Shown here: positions 36,138-44,263 of the stretch, piece by piece
How the letters are laid out: each line of letters opens with the position of its first letter
How positions within the stretch are numbered: position 1 is the first letter of the stretch
Assembly (NCBI GenBank): GCA_041686375.1
Contig: JAWLEB010000014.1
Location: 1-64,000 of the forward strand
Direction: 5' to 3'
Length of the DNA: 64,000 bases
Origin: JAGXLC01 sp041686375
Lineage (GTDB): Bacteria; Bacteroidota; Bacteroidia; Bacteroidales; UBA12077
Notes under the pieces: model-generated
What the model was told of the DNA's origin: nothing
The model's input: only the letters and a program-made list of their open reading frames with translations
The model's database searches: none
Translations under genes and position numbers: made by a program

Positions 36138-36145
36138 TAATTTTG
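36138..36145 (+). promoter_or_regulatory. -7 promoter element upstream of gyrA
   Basis: TAATTTTG matches TAnnTTTG, with TTTG at 36111-36114 (spacer 23, slightly long). The leader to the gyrA ATG would be about 35 bases. Confidence 0.5.
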
Positions 36146-36185
36146 AAAACTTATTTTCGAAAGAGTTTATTGTGCTAAAACCAAT

Positions 36186-38693
36186 ATGAAGACTATGGCT
36201 GAAGAAGACAGAATGATTAGAGTAAATATTGAAGAAGAAATGAAGTCCGCCTATATCGACTATTCCATGTCAGTTATAGTATCCAGGGCTTTGCCAGATG
36301 TAAGAGATGGACTAAAACCAGTACAACGCCGTGTATTATTTGGGATGTCTGAATTAGGACTGTATTCTAACAAGCCTTACAAGAAATCAGCTAGAATTGT
36401 TGGAGAGGTATTGGGTAAATATCACCCGCATGGTGATTCTTCTGTTTATGAAGCAATGGTTAGAATGGCTCAACACTGGTCTTTGCGGTATCAATTGGTT
36501 GACGGACAAGGAAATTTTGGTTCAATGGATGGGGACGGCCCTGCTGCAATGAGGTATACTGAAGCCCGCCTGAGAAAAATATCTGCTGAAATCCTTAAAG
36601 ACCTTGATAAGGACACTGTTGATTTTCAATTGAATTTTGACGATACATTGAAAGAGCCTACTGTTCTTCCTACAAGAATTCCTAATTTGCTTCTGAACGG
36701 TGCTTCCGGAATTGCTGTGGGAATGGCCACGAACATGCCACCGCATAACCTAACCGACTCTATTAATGCCATAATCAAATATATAGACGATAATGAAATC
36801 TCTGTTGATCAATTGGCGGACATTATCGTAGCGCCTGATTTTCCAACCGGAGGAATTATTTATGGAGTGGCTGGAGTTAAAGAAGCATACAGAACCGGCA
36901 GAGGTAAAATTGATATCCGGGCGAAAGCAGAAATAGAAACAGATAAAAATGGTAAAGAAAAAATTATTGTAACAGAAATACCCTACCAGGTTAATAAATC
37001 AGAACTGATTAAAAGAACTGCAGAGCTGGTTAACGAAAAGAAAATAGAAGGAATATCCAATGTTAATGATGAATCTGATCGTGATGGGATGCGAATTGTA
37101 TATGACTTAAAGCGTGATGCAGTGCCCAATATTATTTTGAATAAACTCTATAAGCATACGCAACTGCAAACAAGCTTTAATGTTAACAATATTGCATTGG
37201 TAAATGGCAGGCCAAGGCTTCTAAACCTGAAAGATCTGATCAAAAAATTTGTTGACCATCGGCATGATGTTGTGATTAGACGTACAAGGTACGAACTTAA
37301 ACAAGCAGAGGATCGTGCACATATTTTGGAAGGGTTACTTGTAGCGCTTGACAACCTGGATGCAGTTATTAGCCTGATAAGAGGATCGGATACACCGGAA
37401 ATAGCCAAAAAAGGCTTGATGGAACAATTTGAGCTTTCTGAAATCCAGGCAAAGGCTATCCTTGATATGCGACTTCAAAAGTTGACAGGACTGGAAAGAG
37501 GGAAGGTTAAAAAAGAGCATGCAGAGTTGATGAAGCAGATTGAATATTATAGACGTGTCTTAGCTGAAGAATCCCTCCGAATGCAGATTATAAAGGATGA
37601 GCTTTTTGAAATAAAAAAGCAATATGGCGATGATAGGAGAACAGCGATAGAGTATGAAGCTGGTGATTTTAATCCTGAAGATTTTTATGCTGACGAAGAT
37701 GTAGTAGTCACCATTTCCCATCTGGGATATATAAAGCGGACATCACTGACAGAATATAAAACACAGGGTAGGGGCGGAATAGGAGTGAAAGGCAGTACTA
37801 CCAGGGAAGAGGATTTTCTGGAGCACATGTTTATAGCCAATATGCATAATACAATTTTATTTTTTACCGAATCGGGAAAATGTTTCTGGCTAAAAGTGTA
37901 TGAAATTCCTGAAGGCACAAGAAATTCAAAAGGCAGGGCTATACAGAATCTCATAAGCATAATGCCTGATGATAAGGTACAAGCTCACATTAATGTCGAT
38001 ACACTGAAAGATTCTGATTATATCAACAACCATTATATATTGCTTGCCACAAAGAAAGGAATTATAAAAAAGACTTTTTTAGAGGCTTACAGCAGGCCCA
38101 GACAAAAAGGAGTCTATGGTATTAACATAAAAGAAGGAGACCGGTTGATTGCGGCTAAACTAACCAATGGAGAAAGCGATATTATATTAATATCCCGTGA
38201 AGGTAAAGCAATACGTTTCAATGAAACAAAAGTAAGAAGCATGGGACGATTAGCTACAGGAGTCCGGGGCATTAAATTGGGAGGAGATGAAGACGAAGTT
38301 GTTGGAATGGTTAGCATAGAAGAATATGATGAAGATATCCTAGTTGTTTCAGAAAAAGGCTTTGGAAAGCGTTCTTCTATTGATGATTACAGAATAACCA
38401 ACAGAGGAGGCAAAGGTGTGAAAACCTTGAATATTACAAATAAAACCGGTAAACTAGTAGCTGCAAGAGGGGTTGCAGACAAAAACGATCTTATGGTCAT
38501 TAATCGTTCCGGAATAACTATACGTGTTCCGGTGTCGGACATTCGAACAACAGGAAGAGCTACACAAGGAGTGAAGCTGATTAATTTAAGAAAAAATGAT
38601 TCCATTGCGGCAGTCAGCCAAGTAAAAGTTGATGACAAGAAGAATGTGGGGCCTGATGATGGAAATGAACAGAATAAAGAACAGATTTATTAA
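36186..38693 (+). CDS. gyrA: DNA gyrase subunit A
   Basis: Breakage-reunion subunit that introduces negative supercoils with GyrB. 835 residues. The winged-helix region has DYSMSVIVSRALPDVRDGLK, KYHPHGDSSVYEAMVRMAQ (the quinolone-determining region, with Ser and the acidic residue four positions later both retained, i.e. wild-type-like) and catalytic Tyr124 in AAMRYTEARL. The C-terminal beta-pinwheel contains six blade-like repeats and a NRGGKGVK box near the GyrA-box position, which favours gyrase over topoisomerase IV. ATG at 36186; an ATG at codon 4 is equally usable. gyrB is not in the window. Confidence 0.96.
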   Translation: MKTMAEEDRMIRVNIEEEMKSAYIDYSMSVIVSRALPDVRDGLKPVQRRVLFGMSELGLYSNKPYKKSARIVGEVLGKYHPHGDSSVYEAMVRMAQHWSLRYQLVDGQGNFGSMDGDGPAAMRYTEARLRKISAEILKDLDKDTVDFQLNFDDTLKEPTVLPTRIPNLLLNGASGIAVGMATNMPPHNLTDSINAIIKYIDDNEISVDQLADIIVAPDFPTGGIIYGVAGVKEAYRTGRGKIDIRAKAEIETDKNGKEKIIVTEIPYQVNKSELIKRTAELVNEKKIEGISNVNDESDRDGMRIVYDLKRDAVPNIILNKLYKHTQLQTSFNVNNIALVNGRPRLLNLKDLIKKFVDHRHDVVIRRTRYELKQAEDRAHILEGLLVALDNLDAVISLIRGSDTPEIAKKGLMEQFELSEIQAKAILDMRLQKLTGLERGKVKKEHAELMKQIEYYRRVLAEESLRMQIIKDELFEIKKQYGDDRRTAIEYEAGDFNPEDFYADEDVVVTISHLGYIKRTSLTEYKTQGRGGIGVKGSTTREEDFLEHMFIANMHNTILFFTESGKCFWLKVYEIPEGTRNSKGRAIQNLISIMPDDKVQAHINVDTLKDSDYINNHYILLATKKGIIKKTFLEAYSRPRQKGVYGINIKEGDRLIAAKLTNGESDIILISREGKAIRFNETKVRSMGRLATGVRGIKLGGDEDEVVGMVSIEEYDEDILVVSEKGFGKRSSIDDYRITNRGGKGVKTLNITNKTGKLVAARGVADKNDLMVINRSGITIRVPVSDIRTTGRATQGVKLINLRKNDSIAAVSQVKVDDKKNVGPDDGNEQNKEQIY

Positions 38694-38718
38694 ATATTGT
38701 TAATGAAATTAATAGTAA

Positions 38719-38750
38719 TTTGAATAGACAAAAAAATATTTTATTTTTGC
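38719..38750 (+). promoter_or_regulatory. canonical Bacteroidetes promoter
   Basis: TTTG (38719-38722), a 19-base spacer, TATTTTTG (38742-38749) and C. This is a full match to TTTG-N19-TAnnTTTGC and gives a leader of about 34 bases for the TPR gene at 38790. Confidence 0.72.
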
Positions 38751-38789
38751 GACAAATCTAAAGAATTAATTCCTTAAAAATGAGATAAC

Positions 38790-39992
38790 ATGAAAAAGAA
38801 CAGAGTTGTATTATTATCAGCAATGGTGGCTATGCTTGTTTATTTGAGTAGTTGTAGTGAAAAAGCCTACGTAAACCGCGCTCTTACATGGGCTGAAAAT
38901 GGTGAAAAACTTGATACCGCAATTAAATCAATTGACAAAGCCACAGAACTTGAAGAAACAAAAGACTGGCCAAAAACTTATTATGCAAAGGGTTTTGTTT
39001 ACCAACAGATTTTTGAAAGTGAAGACGAGGAATTTAAAAATATAGTTGAAGATCCTCTTGTAAAGGCTTTCGAAAACTATAAGAAAGCATATGATATGGA
39101 TGAAGAAGATAAATATAAGGGTAATATAGATGCTGCAATGTTTGCTTTGCATAATAATTTTATCAAGCAAGGAGTAGAAAGCTTCGAAGACAGAGATTTC
39201 GAAGCAGCATTCACTAATTTTAAATATGCCCTTAAAGTAAGCGATATGCCACTCTTTGAAGAGCAGATTGATACTGCTGTTATGTATAATGCCGGTGTTT
39301 CAGCGCAACAGATTGGCAACTGGGAAGAAGCTGCTAAATATTATTCCGAAGCTGCTAAATATGATTATGAGGGAGAAACAACTTATATTCTCCTGAATAA
39401 TGCTTATTTGCAATTGGGTGATACGGCTAAAGCAGTCGAAACTCTGGAAGAAGGTTACGAAAAATATCCCACTAATGACGAGATGATTGCAAGTTTGGTG
39501 AATCATTATTTGAAAAATACAGATGAACCAGAAAAATCTTTGAAATATCTCGATAAAGGTATTGAAGAATTTCCCGATAACCCAGAATTTTATTCAGCCA
39601 AAGCACAGGTGTATGATAAAATTGGTGAACGTGAAAAGGCTATAGAATTTTATGAAAAAGCTCTTGAAATAGAACCTGAACACTACTTATCCTTATATAA
39701 TCTGGGAGTAGTTTATTATAACCAGGGTGTAGAACTGGAAACTGAAGCAAACCAAACGAAGGATGATGAAAAGTATGAGGAACTAAAGAGTAAAGCTGAG
39801 GAAAAATTCTTAGAAGCAATACCACTGATGGAAAAAGCACACGAAATTGAAAATACTGAATTGTCAATTTTACAAACTTTAAGAACGCTTTATTACAGGG
39901 TAAGAAATAAAGATGAAAAGTACCTTGATAAATATGAAGAGACAACTCAAAAACTTGAGCAGCTAAAAGAAATGGAAGATGAACAAGAATAG
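38790..39992 (+). CDS. TPR-repeat lipoprotein
   Basis: 400 residues with a lipoprotein signal (Cys22 in YLSSCSEK) and at least six TPR-like units in an acidic chain: KLDTAIKSIDKATELEETKD, RDFEAAFTNFKYALKVSD, NWEEAAKYYSEAAKYD, TAKAVETLEEGYEKYPTN, EKAIEFYEKALEIEPEHYLS. No catalytic motif. Found directly after gyrA, but with its own strong promoter and a terminator, so it is a separate unit. Probably an envelope protein-interaction scaffold; the partner is unknown. Confidence 0.85.
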   Translation: MKKNRVVLLSAMVAMLVYLSSCSEKAYVNRALTWAENGEKLDTAIKSIDKATELEETKDWPKTYYAKGFVYQQIFESEDEEFKNIVEDPLVKAFENYKKAYDMDEEDKYKGNIDAAMFALHNNFIKQGVESFEDRDFEAAFTNFKYALKVSDMPLFEEQIDTAVMYNAGVSAQQIGNWEEAAKYYSEAAKYDYEGETTYILLNNAYLQLGDTAKAVETLEEGYEKYPTNDEMIASLVNHYLKNTDEPEKSLKYLDKGIEEFPDNPEFYSAKAQVYDKIGEREKAIEFYEKALEIEPEHYLSLYNLGVVYYNQGVELETEANQTKDDEKYEELKSKAEEKFLEAIPLMEKAHEIENTELSILQTLRTLYYRVRNKDEKYLDKYEETTQKLEQLKEMEDEQE

Positions 39993-40037
39993 CAGCAGCA
40001 ACAAGTACAAGGTAACTTGATTAAATTGTAGATTATA

Positions 40038-40072
40038 AAAGGAGGGAATGAATGATATTTCCTCCTTTATTT
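40038..40072 (+). terminator. terminator of the TPR lipoprotein gene
   Basis: AAAGGAGG (40038-40045) pairs with CCTCCTTT (40061-40068), followed by ATTTAT. It lies 46 bases after the stop. Confidence 0.6.
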
Positions 40073-40261
40073 ATATATAATTCTATTTAACATAATATTA
40101 ATTATCGGACAAAAATATGAATTGATTTATGTTGAAATATTTTATACCTTATACGACTACAATTCATGGTTACAATTTTTGCAGTACTTTATCGAGGCAC
40201 TTGTCTCTCAAGGTGTATATTTGTTTTTCCAGAGTTATGAAAATTGTTAAAATATAAAGAT

Positions 40262-40453
40262 ATGAACCTGGAGCTGATGTTACATAAATTTCAATGCCCT
40301 TATTGTTGTGGTCATATTTCAGTTATGCTTGATCCGTCAGTTGATGAACAGGAATATGTAGAAGATTGCGAAATTTGTTGTAATCCTATTGAAATCTCTT
40401 GTGCATTTTCTGATCATAAACTTATCTCTTTTACAGCTAAGACAACTGATTAA
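40262..40453 (+). CDS. CPxCG-type cysteine-rich small protein
   Basis: 63 residues from the ATG at 40262; the TTG six codons earlier is disregarded. FQCPYCCGHISVMLD and EDCEICCNPIEISC give two Cys-x-x-Cys knuckles about 30 residues apart, a zinc-ribbon arrangement as in the CPXCG-motif family. The first motif reads Cys-Pro-Tyr-Cys-Cys-Gly. Small zinc ribbons of this kind are thought to bind nucleic acid or protein, but no role is known. Acidic apart from the ends. Converges on the cold-shock gene with a shared hairpin. Confidence 0.75.
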   Translation: MNLELMLHKFQCPYCCGHISVMLDPSVDEQEYVEDCEICCNPIEISCAFSDHKLISFTAKTTD

Positions 40454-40460
40454 ACCATGC

Positions 40461-40490
40461 AAAAAAAATCCCGCCAAACTTTGGCGGGAT
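40461..40490 (-). terminator. terminator of the cold-shock gene
   Basis: ATCCCGCCAA and TTGGCGGGAT form a perfect 10-base GC-rich stem. On the minus strand it is followed by eight T. It also lies 14 bases after the CPxCG gene on the other strand. Confidence 0.88.
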
Positions 40491-40543
40491 ATAACTTGTA
40501 AAAAGGATTCTTTTGAAATGATTAAATCGCAAAAGTATATTCA

Positions 40544-40735
40544 TTATACTCTTTTAACATTTACAGCATTCATACCTTTTTTTCCTTCTTTCAAATCAAA
40601 AGTCACGTCATCGTCTTCTTCAATATTATCGACTAGACCTGTGACATGTACGAAATACTCTTCATTTGATTCTGCATCTTTAATAAACCCGAATCCTCTG
40701 GATTCATTAAAAAATTTAACTTTTCCTTCTTTCAT
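40544..40735 (-). CDS. cold-shock domain protein
   Basis: 63 residues, a single cold-shock domain that binds single-stranded nucleic acid and keeps mRNA unfolded. MKEGKVKFFNESRGFGFIKD contains RNP1 (RGFGFI) and EYFVHVTGLVD contains RNP2 (YFVHV). The C-terminal part VTFDLKEGKKGMNAVNVKRV completes the barrel. Slightly shorter than E. coli CspA, as usual in Bacteroidetes. It has a good -7 element and a GC-rich terminator, so it is a one-gene unit. Confidence 0.94.
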   Translation of the reverse strand: MKEGKVKFFNESRGFGFIKDAESNEEYFVHVTGLVDNIEEDDDVTFDLKEGKKGMNAVNVKRV

Positions 40736-40765
40736 AATAAATAAAAATAATTAATAATTCTCCGA

Positions 40766-40773
40766 CAAAGGTA
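40766..40773 (-). promoter_or_regulatory. -7 promoter element of the cold-shock gene
   Basis: Minus-strand TACCTTTG matches TAnnTTTG. TTGG stands 18 bases further upstream. The predicted leader is about 25 bases. Confidence 0.5.
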
Positions 40774-40887
40774 TACCTATTTATTGAATTACCAATAGTA
40801 TATAATAAAAATTCAATATTTTTTTATTTTTTTTTTATAATATCATTTCAAAAATTAATTTTAAAGTAATAATTAAAAGAGGAATTT

Positions 40888-42108
40888 ATGAAAAAATCTG
40901 GTTCTGCTGATTTACCTCTACATACAGGCCGGGTTCCTCCCTGGCTTTATGAACGAATGACTAAGATTGGAAAAGCTATAGCTGAGGCCATTATAGAAGA
41001 ATTTGGGACATCTGAGTTTCTCAGTAGAATTTCTGATCCTCATTGGTTCCAGTCCTTAGGAGCTGTCATGGGAATGGATTGGCATTCTTCGGGGATAACC
41101 ACTTCTGTACTTGGTGCATTAAAGAAGGCAATTAATCCTTTAAGTCATGAATACGGAATATACGTATGTGGAGGCCGGGGTAAACACAGCAGACAAACAC
41201 CAAAAGAATTAATTGAGATAGCCAACACTTATAATTTAAACGGAAACAAATTAGTAAAATCCAGCAAGCTCAGTGCAAAGATTGACAATACAGCTTTACA
41301 GGATAATTATCAGCTTTATTTGCATAATTTTATTCTCAATAATAAAGGTGAATGGGCGGTAGTCCAGCAAGGAATGAATGCCGAAAATAGGATGGCCAGA
41401 CGCTATCACTGGCACTCCCCTATGATTAAGTCATTTGTTGAAGAGCCTCATAAAGCTGTTTGCGGCAAAAACCATGGTTTAATTCTCAACCTTGCAGCTA
41501 AGGAAGCAGGAATAGCAAGAGATGGCATAATGGAAATCACAAAGGAAAAACCCTGGAAAATGATGGAAGAAGTCAAAAAGCTAACCATGCCAACTCACCA
41601 TAAAGTTTTATATACGGATATTGATCTTAAACGCCTTGGAAGTGTACTAACTCTGGCGTACGAAGGGGCTTGTAAAGACTTTGAAAACTTGCTCTTGGTT
41701 CATGGTTTAGGGCCAAAAACATTACGTTCCTTAACCTTAATCAGTGAAATTATTTACGGTACCCCTTCCCGATTTACCGACCCTGCCCGATTTAGTTTTG
41801 CCAATGGTGGCAAAGACGGAGCACCTTTTCCTGTGCAAACCTCTGTATATGACGACACAATTCAACAGCTTGAAAAGTTGTTGACCAGGGCAAAACTCGG
41901 ATACACAGATAAAAAAACAGCTTTCAAAAATTTATCAAAAGCAACAATATCTATAGAAAAAAAATTCCAGCCAAATCCTATACAATACGAACAATTTCTT
42001 GAAAATGAAAAAAAAGAATCATGGAAACATGGCGGTAGAACAGCTTTCGGCAAATCCCTCCCTCCTAAAAATGAAAATTCCGGACCAAAGCAACTTAAAT
42101 TGTTTTGA
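40888..42108 (+). CDS. DUF763 domain-containing protein
   Basis: 406 residues, soluble. The opening KSGSADLPLHTGRVPPWLYERM is the DUF763 signature, followed by WFQSLGAVMGMDWHSSG, GIYVCGGRGKHSRQTP, QGMNAENRMARRYHWHSP and LVHGLGPKTLRSLTLISEII (a helix-hairpin-helix-like piece). DUF763 is widespread in archaea and scattered in bacteria; its biochemical role is unknown. The HLGPKT-like stretch and the invariant His/Arg clusters suggest nucleic-acid contact or an enzyme, but this is inference. The C-terminal 60 residues are basic and less conserved. Isolated gene; a repeat and an IS relic lie downstream. Confidence 0.88.
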   Translation: MKKSGSADLPLHTGRVPPWLYERMTKIGKAIAEAIIEEFGTSEFLSRISDPHWFQSLGAVMGMDWHSSGITTSVLGALKKAINPLSHEYGIYVCGGRGKHSRQTPKELIEIANTYNLNGNKLVKSSKLSAKIDNTALQDNYQLYLHNFILNNKGEWAVVQQGMNAENRMARRYHWHSPMIKSFVEEPHKAVCGKNHGLILNLAAKEAGIARDGIMEITKEKPWKMMEEVKKLTMPTHHKVLYTDIDLKRLGSVLTLAYEGACKDFENLLLVHGLGPKTLRSLTLISEIIYGTPSRFTDPARFSFANGGKDGAPFPVQTSVYDDTIQQLEKLLTRAKLGYTDKKTAFKNLSKATISIEKKFQPNPIQYEQFLENEKKESWKHGGRTAFGKSLPPKNENSGPKQLKLF

Positions 42109-42180
42109 ATATATACTTTATATAGAAAAGTCAATACATTGAAAGTGAGACAATAAAATTGTATATTAATTGTATTATGT

Positions 42181-42314
42181 CATTTGGATAAAGTTAGATT
42201 ATTAGTTTCCTGCGCTGAGACTTATTGCTACAAAAGTCAACGTAAGTTAATTCTGCATTCCATGGAACCCTCATGCTTGATGCATAGTCTTTTGTCTATT
42301 TTAGTGGATGAGGG
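42181..42314 (-). repeat. intergenic repeat family A, copy 4
   Basis: 134 bases on the minus strand, about 90 percent alike to the copy at 43563-43695. It ends CCAAATG like copies 3 and 5, but here the ATG is followed only by ACA TAA, so no gene is attached. This shows that the ATG belongs to the repeat itself. Confidence 0.9.
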
Positions 42315-42546
42315 TTTGTTTCAATGGCGATTTTATAGTCAAAACCCCTCTTATTTTAATTAAAGCGATACTTGTGTAATAGCAAAATATTTTCAGCAAA
42401 ATATATTGCTAACTTCTATGTATCCGACCAATCCAACTCCTCTTTTAAAGTGAATAAATACCCATTAGCCTTGCGGTAAAAAAAGTTATGAAGACAAGAA
42501 CGAGTATAGAGCATATAAGCGCTAGAAAAGTAAAATATTAAACGAA

Positions 42547-42863
42547 GGATACCTCCAGGAAGCCGTTTTCTTTGATTGACAACAAAACAAGGACGTAACC
42601 GGGAAGGACCGGAAAACTATTAAAAGGCTTTACCCGTTATCTTCAAACTGATGGTTATAGCGCTTATGATTGGTTTGGGAGACAAAAACACATAACACTG
42701 TAGGGATGTTGGCCTCAAAACAAGTGAAAGTCCGAGAAAGCACTGAATTATGAACATGAGCGGGCAGACTATTTCATGGAACAGATACAGTAACTTTACT
42801 CTGCAGAGTGTGAAACCAGAGAGCAAGGATTAGATTCTGAGCGGTACAGAGTTACGTTGTTCG
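42547..42863 (+). pseudogene. IS66-family transposase relic
   Basis: Plus-strand reading gives AVFFD then QQNK, and after a frame change LLKGFTRYLQTDGYSAYDWF, GRQKHITL, stop, GCWPQNK, stop, KSEKALNYEHERADYFMEQI, Q, stop, LYSAECETREQGLDSERYRV. This is the middle of an IS66 TnpC transposase (the YLQTDGY and GCWAHARRKF region) with three in-frame stops and lost ends. No terminal inverted repeats were found. Long dead. Confidence 0.88.
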
Positions 42864-42941
42864 GATAGATACGATCAGAACATAATTAAACTAGACATAA
42901 AATATTATTATTAAGACTATTATATAATAAAGATGGAATTA

Positions 42942-43565
42942 TTACTTTAAATAATTTTGAAATTCGTTCTGCATCTTTTCTATCTTCGGATCAATTCGAA
43001 ATTTGCAATATGGTTGATTGGGATTTTTTTGGTAGAAATCCTGATGATAATCTTCTGCAGCATAAAAATTGGAGAATGGCTCTATGTCCGTTACAATAAG
43101 ATTCGAAAATTCTCCGGATACATCTAAATTGTTTTTCGATTTTTCGGCTACAAGCTTTTGATTTTCATTATGATAAAATATTACTGATCTGTACTGACTG
43201 CCGATATCAGGACCTTGCCTGTTCTGTGTTGTTGGATCATGTGTTCTCCAGAACACTGCAAGAAGCTCTTCATAGTTTATAATCTCAGGATCATATTTAA
43301 TCTGAACCACCTCGGCATGTCCTGTTTGTCCGCTTGTTACTTCCCGGTAGGTCGGATGATTTACATTTCCGCCAGAATACCCGGAGGTAACTGACTCCAC
43401 TCCTTTTAGAGACTGAAATACGGCTTCTACACACCAAAAACATCCAGCTCCTAAAGTTGCCGTTTCGAGCTTTTTATCATTCATAACATCTTTATTTTGA
43501 CTGTATAAAACATTCAAGTTGAGCAATATAAATAGTAATATAAATATTTTTACTGTAGGTTTCAT
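42942..43565 (-). CDS. msrA: peptide-methionine (S)-S-oxide reductase, exported
   Basis: Repairs oxidised methionine. 207 residues with a Sec signal peptide (IFILLFILLNLNVLYSQ), so the enzyme acts in the periplasm or on the envelope. The catalytic block ATLGAGCFWCVEAVFQ holds Cys42; GYSGGNVNHPTYREVTSGQT, GHAEVVQIKYDPE, FWRTHDPTTQNRQGPDIGSQ and YRSVIFYHNE follow, all typical MsrA. Tail Cys in PYCKFRID may resolve the sulfenic acid. No MsrB domain is fused. The ATG is the last triplet of a family A repeat, so leader and promoter region lie in or beyond the repeat. Confidence 0.96.
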   Translation of the reverse strand: MKPTVKIFILLFILLNLNVLYSQNKDVMNDKKLETATLGAGCFWCVEAVFQSLKGVESVTSGYSGGNVNHPTYREVTSGQTGHAEVVQIKYDPEIINYEELLAVFWRTHDPTTQNRQGPDIGSQYRSVIFYHNENQKLVAEKSKNNLDVSGEFSNLIVTDIEPFSNFYAAEDYHQDFYQKNPNQPYCKFRIDPKIEKMQNEFQNYLK

Positions 43566-43695
43566 TTGGATAAAGTTAGATTATTAGTTTCATGCTCTGA
43601 GACTTATTGATACAAAAGTCAACGTACGTTCATTCTGCATTCCATGGAACCCTCATGCTTGATGCATAGGCTTTTGTCTATTTTAGTGGATGAGG
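43563..43695 (-). repeat. intergenic repeat family A, copy 5, ending on the msrA start codon
   Basis: 133 bases. On the minus strand it begins CCTCATCCACTAAAATAGAC, passes AGCATGAGGGTTCCATGG and TTGACTTTTGTATCAATAAG, and ends with CCAAATG, whose ATG starts msrA. It lies 1.4 kb from copy 4 in the same orientation. Confidence 0.92.
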
Positions 43696-43798
43696 ATGAG
43701 AATTTTATTTTTTGACTTTTATTGTACAACAAATATTACGCACTAAAAGTTGTAAAAAAAACATCTAAATATTTTTATATATACATAAAGATATGTTT

Positions 43799-43806
43799 TA
43801 TATTTG
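43799..43806 (+). promoter_or_regulatory. -7 promoter element ahead of the mini-ferredoxin gene
   Basis: TATATTTG followed by C matches TAnnTTTGC. It would give a leader of about 155 bases for the gene at 43969; no other gene in between is evident. Confidence 0.35.
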
Positions 43807-43968
43807 CAGTTGACGAATGATATACAAAAGGCATTTAAATCATAAATAAGCTATTGACAATATAATTTGGCAGACAGATGAGGAATAAACTTCTTATATA
43901 TACTTTTACCCTGCCGAAAGATTCTTTTGGTAAACGCTATTATAACATAATAAAATAACGATAAGCAT

Positions 43969-44160
43969 ATGAAAAAAAAAGTCGTGATAAACAAAAAAAT
44001 GTGCCCACAGAATCACCCTTGTCCAACCGTAAATATTTGTCCGGTTGGCGCCATAGAGCAATCTTCCCCGTTTAGTGCTCCTGAAATCAACAGGTTGAAA
44101 TGTACAGGATGTGGAATATGCCTGAATACATGCTTTGCTTTTCAATGTGCAAATTGTTAG
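43969..44160 (+). CDS. small ferredoxin-like Fe-S protein
   Basis: 63 residues. The C-terminal half has a standard [4Fe-4S] motif, Cys-x2-Cys-x2-Cys-x3-Cys (LKCTGCGICLNTC). The N-terminal half has MCPQNHPCPTVNICPVGAI, with wider Cys spacing but the closing Cys-Pro-Val-Gly-Ala-Ile of a ferredoxin cluster. A last QCANC adds two more Cys. So it is one sure and one probable atypical cluster. Presumably an electron carrier; no redox partner is adjacent. Flanked by a -7 element and a clear terminator, a one-gene unit. Confidence 0.8.
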   Translation: MKKKVVINKKMCPQNHPCPTVNICPVGAIEQSSPFSAPEINRLKCTGCGICLNTCFAFQCANC

Positions 44161-44198
44161 GACACTGTTAACTAAGTGAATTGTGATTCTGTCACGAA

Positions 44199-44234
44199 AA
44201 AGCCTGCATTGTTGAGTAATGCAGGCTTTATTTT
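44199..44234 (+). terminator. terminator after the mini-ferredoxin gene
   Basis: AAAGCCTGCATT and AATGCAGGCTTT form a perfect 12-base stem around GTTGAGT, followed by ATTTT. It probably works in both directions, because the minus-strand dipeptidase gene ends 30 bases away. Confidence 0.85.
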
Positions 44235-44263
44235 ATCTTGAACTGTTTATTTTACCTTATGTA

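Noticed and set aside
36420..36470. Possible quinolone-resistance change in gyrA
   Set aside because: The Ser of GDSSVYE and the acidic residue four positions later are both retained; the sequence is wild-type-like.
42620..42826. 68-codon open frame on the minus strand
   Set aside because: Antisense to the IS66 relic, whose plus-strand reading gives clear transposase blocks.
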